Shown piece after piece: positions 55,204 through 64,000 of a stretch of 64,000 bases of DNA. The DNA comes from Porodaedalea pini (Eukaryota > Basidiomycota > Agaricomycetes > Hymenochaetales > Hymenochaetaceae), in NCBI GenBank assembly GCA_002794775.1, contig NBAY01000024.1, positions 310,001 to 374,000 of the forward strand, given 5' to 3'. Made by a program: the position numbers and the translations under genes. How positions within the stretch are numbered: the stretch's first letter is position 1; each line of letters opens with the position of its first letter. Under the pieces are notes generated by a model. That model was not told the DNA's origin. It searched no databases and saw only the letters and a list, made by a program, of their open reading frames with translations.

Positions 55204-56983
55204 TCAGCTCTGTTCCGCAACAACGACCCTTTTCTTCTCTGCCTTTGGCTTGCTTTCGCCTGCACGCGTGTGCTTCCGTCGGCGCTCCTCCTTCACGCGC
55301 TGCGCCTCGAGCATCGTGTGTTTGAGCTGCGATGCCTTGTACACCGGTTTAGGTATGCGACGACTCCTACAACGGACGAGAGTCAGTTAAAGGATATTGC
55401 CAGCTGAATGAGAAAGGAGAACAAATAGAGACGTGAAGGATACGAGACGTACCGTGCAACTTTCCCGATCTCAGCATCCATACTCCAACGCGCCCGTAAG
55501 CTATCGCGGTACTCCATCGCGGCCTTCTCACGCGTTGTAACAACGCCGAGCTTTTCTGACGCGTGAGCCTTCCAGATACGCACGTTCCCGTCATCCGAGC
55601 CCGTGAGCACGAAGCGCGCATCGGCAGTGTATATTGAGGATGTCACGCTAACAGTATATTAGTCAATATAATTGACCTCCTAGATTGAGGGATACGTACC
55701 GCTGCATACGCTTCGTGTGGTACACCTCTGGCGCCCGCCCAACACCCTCCTTCCATATACGCACGGTACGATCCCACCCGCCAGAGACAAACTCGGTTCC
55801 TGTAGGGCTCCAATCACACGACATTACCGCCGCGACATGCGCCTTGTATATCTGCGTTGGGTTGCCAAGGTCGCGGATATCAAACGTATATAAGTTGTGG
55901 TCCTCGGATGCGAGGAGCACAGAGGTCGGGAACGTCGGCGACCATGAAAGCGCGTTAGCGCGGAATTGCATCACGACGCGCCGCTCGGCCTTGCCCGTGC
56001 GGATGTCGTACAGCGTGAAGGTGCGGTCGGAACCGACGGAGGCGAGGATGGAGGATTCGGAGAGGTTAAAGCGGAGTGTGGAGACTGTTTCAGTAGAAGT
56101 GGAGTGCGTAAGGTTGGATATTGGGGTGCTCCTGCGTTTACAAGTGGATTAGTGAGCTATATATAATAAGTGAATTATAAACGTACTTTGTTTCATCCCA
56201 TACTTGGACAATACTCGAGGCGGTAGCAAATACGGGGTCCGTACGATGGTGGTCTATTGAGCTTATGAAAGAGGTCAGCTTTCTGGAAAAGTAAGTTTAG
56301 GAGGCGACTGACTTGAAAGCAAATTTTCCAGGAAACACTCCCAATGGTCTTCGACCCTATGATACCATTAGTGAAATTGGTACTAGGCAGTGCGTTCTGT
56401 GAGTTGTACCTCAGAAGGTCCAGCATCAACATCCATGTCTCCATTTGCGTCTGATGATGTCCGCGTGTCCCAAAGCTTCACATTGCGATCCACGCCGCAG
56501 CTCAAGAGTCGTTCGCCTTCCGCCCAACATAAACCCGAGACTTTTCCCTTGTGAGCCCCTGGCAGTCGCAAGAGATGTCTTCTTTGTGGAACGTCATGTA
56601 CAATTATATCTAACGTGGATTGTATAAGAAATGCATGGAGGAGAATGCAAATAAGGAGCCACGCACCTCCATCCCAGCTTGCGCTCGCGACCGCACTCAA
56701 CGACCGCGGTTTCCGCGCCAACACCTCAACAGCATCGATATGTCCATCCAGACTGCCAACGAACGGCTTGGAAAACATCCTCTCCATTTTTACAGCGTTC
56801 AGGGCGCGCATCCGCTCCCGTGCTCGTGCAAATGGGTGCACATTTGGGTCCAAGTTCCTCGAGGTGGGCATAGGATCACCCCTGCGGATTGGCATATGAT
56901 CCGCAGGCGAGTGCTGCAGAACTTTTATTTTCTTGGTTGTCTTTAGTCTAGGATTGTTCGGAACCGAAATGAATGCGTACCAT
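55204..56983 (-). CDS. SOF1: SOF1/DCAF13, U3 snoRNP-associated WD40 protein
   Basis: ATG at 56981-56983 is the whole coding part of exon 1. After intron 56932-56980 the protein reads KIKVLQHSPADHMPIRRGDP, then RNLDPNVHPFARARERMRAL, NAVKMERMFSKPFVGSLDGH. WD40 repeats follow (HKGKVSGLCWAEGERLLSCG, DRNVKLWDTRT; FNSIDHHRTDPVFATASS; ASVGSDRTFTLYDIRTG; HVAAVMSCDWSPTGTEFVSG, GWDRTVRIW; TGSDDGNVRIWKA). The Sof1-specific C-terminus is SRRIPKPVYKASQLKHTMLE then a basic tail, stopping at 55204-55206. Seven or so short introns are consistent with GT-AG. It acts in the SSU processome, in nucleolar 18S rRNA maturation, and can serve as a CUL4 adaptor. Intact. Confidence 0.93.
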
Positions 56984-57318
56984 GCTTGTAGGTTTTACGA
57001 AAGGCGTAGTGTGTTCCTCTGCTCGGAGAGTCCGGATAATTACTTCTCTCCTGAAATTTATTCTCGGGGAGTCTGTCTTTTATTAATGTGACTCCCAGGA
57101 GATGCCTAGCGAAGGTAGGGCAAGAGAAAGAGCAAAGCAAGCTGGTGGTCGTTGCCAGTGAGTGTAAGCCTAGGCCTGCCTCCAAGTTTGAGCTGCGTCG
57201 ATCCGGCGATATCCGTAGGTATTCAAGTCTGCCGCTTGTCGTTTGTTGCCTCTTACTCACCTGCCATCGGACTACCACGTAAATCCTCTACTACGCTCTA
57301 CTGCATACTGCTTGAGTC
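56984..57318. promoter_or_regulatory. Shared divergent promoter region SOF1 / DUF2461 gene
   Basis: 335 bp separate the two start codons, which are on opposite strands. Parts of this region (TCTAGGATTGTTCGGAA block at about 56949, CTTTTATT block) recur at about 60354 and 63672 in the downstream duplicated units. No TATA element is evident. Confidence 0.5.
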
Positions 57319-59129
57319 ATGGCACGGAAGACCAAAATAAAAAAGAAAGCGTCCGATGATGATGACAGCGAGGTTGAGCCAATCGCTACAAGGGCGCGAC
57401 GCGTCTCACGTAGGGCACCAAGAACGCGTCAAAATGGCGGCAAGCGCGAAATCTCGGCAACCGAAAGTGACGCTGGGGAGGAGAGTGACGCGTACATCAA
57501 TAGCAATGAAGAGGATGAAGAGGACGACGTGGTCTCGCTGGATAGCGACGCGCTCGACGATCCAGACTTTGACGCGTCGGTGAAGAAGAGAAAGCACGGA
57601 TCTGGCTCAAACAAGTCGTCTCCCAAGAAGAAATCTCGATCAAGCACAAAATCTCCTACCAAGAAGAAGCGCGTGCCCACAAGTGACGATGAAGAAGAGG
57701 AACTTGAAGATGGCCAGGAGTTTGTCGGTACAGTCGTACAAGCGCCAAAGACGGGGCGCGGTATGTCTTACTCTGGATCTTCTATCTTCTCAAGGCTAAT
57801 GAGCTGCCTCAGTACCCCCTGGTCGTATCTCTCAGAATACGTTCAACTTCCTGAAACAATTACAAGATCCCAACTGTAATGACAGGACATGGCACGTCCC
57901 CGTTTCTATGTGAATCTTCCGGGATTATTGACAATTTGTACAGGTTCAAATTGCATGGTAAATTGTTTTACGAAAATCTCACCTTCCTTAGAGCTCTGAC
58001 TGAGCTATCTCTTTTTTCAGAGCCCGTCTTCCGTCAGGCCGAGAAAGAATGGAAAGACTTTGTGGACGAGCTCACCCCACTACTCACAGAAGCAGACCCT
58101 GAGATACCAATCTTGCCGCCAAACGACATAATCTATCGAATCTATCGAGATATTCGTTTCAGCAATGACAAGACGCCATACAAGACGAACTTCTCTGGGT
58201 CCTTCTCGAGGAGCGGCCGGAAGGGCACATTCGCGGGTTGTCAGTTACTTTTATCTTTTGTAAAGATTGTCTTTTGTCACTGACTTTGTACCTATCCAGA
58301 TCATGTGTATGAGTCTGTAAATCTCATAAATACCAAATACTAATTCGAGACGCAATTTTTTTTAAAAAGATCTAGTGAGCTCATTATAGTACCGGAACCC
58401 CTCTGCGTTATTGATCACACAGACTAGTCCAACCGGGTGGAAATTTCTTCGCCGCCGGCACCTGGTGCCCAGGGAAAAACGAGTTGCAGACAATCAGGTA
58501 GGTTCAGACCTCTTTCCATTGCTCTTACAGATCTTTTTTCCTCTGTTCACTGATAAAATGGAAAGAAACAACATCCTCCGCTCTTCGCGCCGCCTGCGTC
58601 AGGCGATCTCTGCACCCACCTTCGTCGAGCGCTTTGGCGAGCCGAAGCCACATCCAAAAGGCCAGAGACGCAACATTTTTGGTATGGATGACGAATTGAA
58701 GACCGCGCCGAAGGGGGTTGACAAGACCCATAAGTGAGGTCTGCCTCTGCTAACTAGTGGTCGATTACTGAAGCTCCATTCAAGGGACATCGATCTGCTG
58801 AAGTGTCGCTCGTTCGTGGTCGAGCATAGGTGTGGCTGAAGCTCGGGCCAGATAACAACAGAGAGATCTGACATCGTGGTTCGATTCCTCTTTTGCAGCT
58901 TCACAGACGAAGATGTCCTCAACCCGAACTTCAAGGAGGAAGTGAAGAGGATTGTGGCGATCGCCCAGCTGTTCGTCCATTGGTGCGGTAGTATTCCCCT
59001 CCTTCAGCTCTGACTCACCTAACTTTCTTCGAAAGTTTGAACGACATGATGACTATTGCTCCTAATGACGATGAGTCTGAAATAGAATCTCATCATGAGG
59101 AGGAAGGAGGTGAAAATGGAGATAATTAA
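57319..59129 (+). CDS. DUF2461 (TIGR02453) family protein
   Basis: Ten exons (57319-57760, 57813-57891, 57944-57957, 58021-58236, 58300-58306, 58423-58497, 58566-58733, 58785-58829, 58899-58982, 59036-59129) sum to 407 codons plus TAA. The N-terminus is acidic/basic and nuclear-looking (KKKRVPTSDDEEEELEDGQE). The DUF2461 core follows: ISQNTFNFLKQLQDPNCNDR, TWFKLHEPVFRQAEKEWKD, IYRIYRDIRFSNDKTPYKTN, FAAGTWCPGKNELQTIR, GEPKPHPKGQRRNIFGMDDE, DIDLLKCRSFVVEH. Two unusual points: intron 57892-57943 has a GC donor, and a 7-nt micro-exon (58300-58306) is needed to keep the frame. The molecular function of the family is unknown. It ends in a Glu/Asp-rich tail. Confidence 0.8.
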
Positions 59130-59473
59130 TACAGATGGAGCACCGCTCTAAATTGTGTATCTTCATGTGTTCGCGCTGGTTCCGGCTTACATTTCCATGT
59201 CTTTTGAGTCTTCAATGCTTGTAAAACATAAGTAGCCAGCGACAACTTCAATATTAATTCAGCGGCACGTGAATACATACATGTAGATAGAGTGAATTCC
59301 CGTCTAGGTTAGCTATGACGCAAGTTCCCATTAATATTGGTGCGTCATATTAATATTACTCATGAGTCGCTGGCGAGAGATGACGCTAATATTAATATTA
59401 ATATTGATCACGGGCCACCAAGTCACAAATAATAATATTCAGAACGGCATCCGTCCCTCAAGTTGCTACCAGC

Positions 59474-60145
59474 ATGTTGAAAGCCATACGAACTGGACTC
59501 CGTGACCTCTCCCTTGACCCAAAGGACAACATAACTCACTCCACTCCAGCGATCAACAACGTTAGGTGGGTTTCTTGTCAGACCTACTGTGCGACACATT
59601 GGCTGACTGCCTCCCATAGATTGAAGTCGAAGTACGCTGTCCCCGACGAATGGGTATTCGGCTACCGATTCAAAAATAGGCATTTCCGTCTGCTCGCCGA
59701 GAAATACAACCTCGACTGGGAAGGGAACGCTCTGGGAGTCACATTCGGCATTCTTGATTGGCTTGAACGCGCTTCAAGAGTTACTTGCAAAATACGTGCT
59801 GTGTCTTATCGTGGACGCGCAGCGCTCATCGTCGGATTCATTCAAGATGACTCGCGCCGAAGACTAGAGCTCAACGAGGTGTCGGAGGAGCAGATGGACA
59901 GAGTGCGGAAACTGATTGGGATTCCTGAGGGACGCAAGCCGAAGTGGCTCAGTGTGTACAACACAGGTGTCGACCCGGATGCCGAGTTCAGCAGCGATGA
60001 CGAGAATGGCCCCAGTGCGGGTCTAGCGGATGAGGAAGATTCTCTTTCTGACGATGATGATTCGAATGATACTACCTCATCCGACAGCGAAGACACTTCG
60101 GACGACTTGAGCGACGAAGAAGAGCAGAACGAGCCTACTGAATAG
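59474..60145 (+). CDS. Small protein with acidic tail, unit 1 of a tandem duplication
   Basis: ATG 59474; a likely 54-bp intron at 59566-59619 (GTGGGT, CTGAC, CCATAG) is a multiple of three without stops. The mature frame is therefore probably 205 residues (INNVRLKSKYAVPDEWVFGY) and not 223. The core has FKNRHFRLLAEKYNLDWEGN, FGILDWLERASRVTCKIRAV, RRLELNEVSEEQMDRVRKLI, followed by a Ser/Asp/Glu tail. I do not recognise the family. The nearest relative is the copy at 62808, about 99% identical over the first 530 bases. Confidence 0.7.
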   Translation: MLKAIRTGLRDLSLDPKDNITHSTPAINNVRWVSCQTYCATHWLTASHRLKSKYAVPDEWVFGYRFKNRHFRLLAEKYNLDWEGNALGVTFGILDWLERASRVTCKIRAVSYRGRAALIVGFIQDDSRRRLELNEVSEEQMDRVRKLIGIPEGRKPKWLSVYNTGVDPDAEFSSDDENGPSAGLADEEDSLSDDDDSNDTTSSDSEDTSDDLSDEEEQNEPTE

Positions 60146-60672
60146 GAAGGATTATGGGACAGGCTTGCTGTTTGCAGAATTGTTGTTTTTCCACGCTCAC
60201 CTTGACTCGCTATGTTTCTAATGTTGTTCTCAATGCTATCTTCAATGACCCATTGCAGTTACCACTCATCCTGTGCATAAGAATTTCCAGAACACCACAC
60301 TGTTCCAGTCAAGTCGTACATATTTATTGTCTTATTTTCTAGGACGACTTGAATCTAGGATTATTTGGAATAGTATGCGTACTATAGATTTTTTACGACT
60401 CGGAATCTGACGTCGTGCGTTCCTCTACTTGAGTGTGTGCGTTTTCCTGCCTTCTGGAAAGCAATCTCCACTTTTATTGCTCTCTAAATATGATTCTGAG
60501 TAAGTATTTGGCGTAAATGAAGCAGAGTGGTTGGACTTGGTGCAATCGAGCTGCGTCCGGCAATGCCCGCGCGAATTCAAGTCTACCATTGTGGCGATCG
60601 GCCTCGTCTGACTCACTTTTATAGTACGACCACGTCAAGTTCTAACTACACTCAGCTACATACAGCTTAGCC

Positions 60673-62470
60673 ATGACGCAGAAGACAAGAGTAATGAGAA
60701 AGCATCTGATGATAGCAGTGGCGAGGATGAATCGACTACTACAAGAGCGCGACGCGTCTCGCGCAGAACTTCAAGCACGCGTCAAAATGGTCGCAAGCAT
60801 GGAAAAATCGCGGTCGAGAGCAATACTGATGACTCTGAAGAGGAAAGCGACGCGTACGTTAATGGAGATGAAGATGATGAAGAGGACGACGTGGTCTCGC
60901 TGGATAGCGACGCGCTCGATGACCTAGATTTTAACGCGTCGGTGAAGAAGACAAAGTGTGCATCTGCCCCTAACAAATTATTTCCCAAGAAACCTCGATC
61001 GGACACAAGATTGCATGTCAAGAAGAAGCACGTGCCCATTAGTGACGATGAGAAAGAGGGACTTGAAAATGGCCAGGAGTTTGTCGGTACGGTCGTAAGC
61101 ACCGAAGACCGGACACGGTATGTATGCTTGGACTCATTTACTTTCTCTAAGCTAATCAATCACGACAGTCCCTCCTGGTCGTTTCTCTCAGAATACGTTC
61201 AATTTTCTGAAACATTTACAAGATCCCAAATTTAATGACAGGACATGGCACGTCCCATTTCCACGTGAATCCTCTGGGTCCATTAACATTTCACATAGGT
61301 TCAAATTGCATGGTGAATTGATTTACAAATCCTGCACCTTCCTTAGAGCTCTGACTGTGCTATCTCTTTTTCAGAGCCTGTCTGCCATCATGCCGAGAAA
61401 GAGTGGAAAGACTTCATGGACGAGCTCACCCCGCTACTCACGGAAGCAGACCCTGAAATACTAATCATACCGCTCAACGACATGATCTATCAAGTCTATC
61501 GAGATATTCGTTTCAGCAATGACAAGACTCCTTACAAGATGAACTCCTCTGCGAATTTCTCGAGGAGCAACAGGAAGGGCACATTCTCGGGTTGTCGGTT
61601 ACTTTTGACTTGAGTAAAGATTTTATTTTGTCACTGACTTCGAACCTGTCCAGATCATGTGTACGAGTCTAAATATCTCGCTTATACCAAGTGCAAACTC
61701 GAGACGCAAATTCGCTAAAGATCTAGTGAGCTCATTATAGTACCCGGAACCCCTTTGCGTCATTTATCACTTGGGCCAGTCCAACTGGGCGGGAATTTCA
61801 TCGGTGCCCAGGAAAAAACGAGCTACAGACAACAAGGTAGATTCAGCCTTCTTTTACCGCTTTTCTGGGCTTTTTTTTCCATGCTCACTGACATCATGGT
61901 ACAGAAACAACATCCTTCGCTCGCCGCGCTGCCTGCGTCAGGCGATCTCTGCACCCGTCTTCGTCGAGCTCTTTGGGGAGCCGAAGCCACATTCAAAAGG
62001 CCAGAGATGCAATATTTTTGGTATGGATGACGGGTTGAAGACCGCGGAGAAGGGAGTTGACAAGACCCACTAGTCAGGACTGGTTTCTGCTAACTAGTGA
62101 TTGTTTACTGAAGCTTTGCTCAAGAGATATTGACCTGCTGAAATGTCGCTCGTTCGTGGTCGAACATAGGTGCGGCTGAAGCTCGGGCTAGAAACAACCG
62201 AGAGATCTGACATCGTGGTTCGATTTCTCTTTCGCAGTTTCACAGACGAAGATGTCCTCAACCCGAACTTCAAAGAGGAAGTGAAGAGGATTGTGGCGAT
62301 ATCCCAGCCGTTCGTCCATTGGTACGGTGCTTTCCCCCTCTCCTTCAGCACTGGCTCACCTAACTTTCTTCGGAAGTTTGAACGACATGATGACTATTGC
62401 TCCTAATGACGATGAGTCTGAAATAGAATCTCACCACGAGGAGGAAGGGGGTGAAGATGAAGACGATTGA
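60673..62470 (+). pseudogene. DUF2461 gene copy, inactivated (duplication unit 2)
   Basis: Collinear with 57319-59129 and with the same intron positions, including the GC donor after GACATG. A one-base change soon after ATG 60673 puts the conserved reading (EKASDDSSGEDES, VSLDSDALDD) out of frame with the start. Near 61795-61815 about ten bases of the AAGTWCPG block are missing, and the acceptor before it has lost its CACAG. Otherwise core blocks remain readable (IYQVYRDIRFSNDKTPYKMN). It is decaying but recognisable. Confidence 0.8.
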
Positions 62471-62807
62471 TACAGAAGAAGCACCTTTCTAAATAAAGTA
62501 TCTTCATGTGTTCGCGCTGGTTCCGGCCTACATTTTCATGTCTTTTGAGTCTTCGATGCTTGTAAAACATAAGTAGCCAGCGACAACTTCAATATTAATT
62601 CAGCGGCACGTGAATACATATATGTAGATAGAGTGAATTCCCGTCTAGGTTAGCTATAACGCAAGTTCCCATTAATATTGGTGCGTCATATTACTCGTAA
62701 GTCGCTGGCGAGAGCACAAATGACGCTAATATTAATATTGATCATGGGCCACCAAGTCACAAATAATAATATTAAGAACGGCATCCGTCCCTCAAGTTGC
62801 TACCAGC

Positions 62808-63488
62808 ATGTCGAAAGCCATACGAACTGGACTCCGTGACCTCTCCCTTGACCCAAAGGACAACATAACTCACTCCACTCCAGCGATCAACAACGTTAGG
62901 TGGGTTTCTTGTCAGACCTACTGTGCGACACATTGGCTGACTGCCTCCCATAGATTGAAGTCGAAGTACGCTGTCCCCGACGAATGGGTATTCGGCTACC
63001 GATTCAAAAATAGGCATTTCCGTCTGCTCGCCGAAAAATACAACCTCGACTGGGAAGGGAACCCTTTGGGAGTCACATTCGGCATTCTTGATTGGCTTGA
63101 ACGCGCTTCAAGAGTTACTTGCAAAATACGTGCTGTATCTTATCGTGGACGCTCAGCGCTCATCGTCGGATTCATTCAAGATGACTCGCGCCGAAGACTA
63201 GAGCTCAACGAGGTGTCGGAGGAGCAGATGGACAGAGTGCGGAAACTGATTGGGATTCCTGAGGGACGCAAGCCGAAGTGGCTCAGTGTGTACAACACAG
63301 GTGTCGACCCGGATTCCGAGTTCAGCAGCGATGACGAGAATGGCCCCAGTGCGGGTCTGGCGGATGAGGAAGATTCACTCCCTGACGGTGATGGTTTGAA
63401 AGATACTACCTCTTCCGACAGTGCAGACAGCGAAGAAAGTGAAGACGACTTGAGCGGCGAAGAAGAGCATAATGAATCTATTGAATAG
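62808..63488 (+). CDS. Small protein with acidic tail, unit 2 of a tandem duplication
   Basis: ATG 62808 (MSKAIRTGLRDLSLDPKDN) with the same 54-bp intron at 62900-62953, giving about 208 residues. It differs from the 59474 copy by only a handful of bases up to about 63350, then more strongly in the acidic tail (LPDGDGLKDTTSSDSADSEE). Intact. Confidence 0.7.
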   Translation: MSKAIRTGLRDLSLDPKDNITHSTPAINNVRWVSCQTYCATHWLTASHRLKSKYAVPDEWVFGYRFKNRHFRLLAEKYNLDWEGNPLGVTFGILDWLERASRVTCKIRAVSYRGRSALIVGFIQDDSRRRLELNEVSEEQMDRVRKLIGIPEGRKPKWLSVYNTGVDPDSEFSSDDENGPSAGLADEEDSLPDGDGLKDTTSSDSADSEESEDDLSGEEEHNESIE

Positions 63489-63660
63489 GAAAGGGTCGCA
63501 GGACAACTTGCTCTTCACGAGATTGTACTTTTCAGATGTTTTTTTGTTTTTCTCTTGCTCACCATGTCCCGTTGCGGTTATGATGCATTCTGCACATAAA
63601 ATTTTGCAGTACACCATACTGTTTCCACTCTAACTCGTAGGATTATTTCCTGCTTTTTTG

Positions 63661-64000
63661 GTTTGACTTGAGTCTAGGATTGTTCAGAATGGAAAGGAAC
63701 ACGTACCACGGTTGCCTACCTTTACGAACGGAAAATCTGGAACAGAATCTCATGATGAAGAAGGTGGTGAAGATAGAGGAGATGATTAATATGAAAGGAG
63801 CCTTGCTCTGAATTATGTGTCTTCAGTGTGTTCGTGCCGGTTCCAGCTTACGTTTCTATATCTTAAAATGCTTGTATTACATAAGTAGCAATTCTGACAC
63901 TGACAGCAACAACGCAATGGAAAAACATCGAGACGGATACAAAGCATGAGCACAGTGCATAATGGCAGACAAGCGGCCCAACTGCTGAATGGATAGAATG
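63661..64000 (+). repeat. Truncated third unit of the tandem duplication
   Basis: TCTAGGATTGTTCAGAATGG at 63672 matches the start of units 1 and 2 (56949, 60354). After about 70 bases it jumps to the 3' end of the DUF2461 gene (ESHDEEGGED-x-GDD, stop, near 63745-63789) and its 3' flank up to the window end. Almost the whole gene body is deleted. Sequence beyond the window may continue the unit. Confidence 0.65.

Larger units (their letters stand above)
56945..63660. repeat. Tandem duplication, period about 3.35 kb, two main units
   Basis: Unit 1 is about 56945-60345 and unit 2 about 60350-63660. Offsets between equivalent points are 3354 (57319/60673) and 3334 (59474/62808). Each unit carries the upstream region, a DUF2461 gene and the small acidic-tailed gene. 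Confidence 0.85.

Noticed and set aside
54749..55325. Plus-strand open frame after the small membrane-protein gene
   Set aside because: It overlaps the antisense of SOF1's conserved last exon and has no independent support.

Overview
The window is nuclear DNA of a filamentous basidiomycete, most likely an Agaricomycete (wood-decay type). The genes are dense in 46-120 bp GT-AG introns with CTGAC/CTAAC-like branch points. The families present are typical of that class: a FunK1 kinase, a KDZ (Kyakuja-Dileera-Zisupton) transposase, chromodomain Ty3/gypsy elements, PI-PLC and SOF1. Products were assigned by eye from reading frames and motifs; no database was searched.

Layout. 1-13,045 is mostly host sequence: a multi-pass membrane protein gene (1211-2896), a broken eIF4G copy (3957-5532), a nine-exon PI-specific phospholipase C (7726-11587) and a small coiled-coil/proline-rich protein (12072-13045). 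13,970-53,880 is a deeply nested transposon region. A second membrane-protein gene of the same family (minus strand, 35899 to 14591) is split by one 19.8-kb insertion (14785-34605) that has inverted termini and a near-perfect 8-bp target duplication. The insertion carries a decayed KDZ transposase, an Spt5-like NGN/KOW gene and two unrecognised genes. It was itself hit by a full-length gypsy element (17506-23654), a solo LTR (27338-27868) and a palindromic TA-inserted element (33441-34289). Further right lie a second, older gypsy element (36208-42455), an intact third membrane-protein gene (44779-46283), a 4.1-kb TIR-bounded element holding prolyl-tRNA synthetase fragments (46385-50469), two more palindromic elements and a FunK1-like kinase gene (51703-53880).

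53,881-64,000 returns to host genes: an 86-residue membrane protein (54149-54703), SOF1/DCAF13 (55204-56983) and, divergently, a DUF2461-family gene (57319-59129) followed by a small acidic-tailed protein gene. The last two genes form a tandem duplication with a period of about 3.35 kb. In the second unit the DUF2461 copy is dead, but the small gene is almost identical to its partner.

Main observations: (1) removing the 19.8-kb KDZ element and one target duplication restores a collinear, in-frame host gene, which defines the element's ends precisely; (2) the palindromic TA elements carry copy-specific sequence variants mirrored in both arms; (3) the gypsy elements show a Tf1-like self-priming arrangement and a GGGTTTT frameshift site; (4) the LTR pair of the older gypsy differs almost only by CpG transitions; (5) a prolyl-tRNA synthetase gene appears to have been broken into complementary halves in two copies of a segmental duplication.
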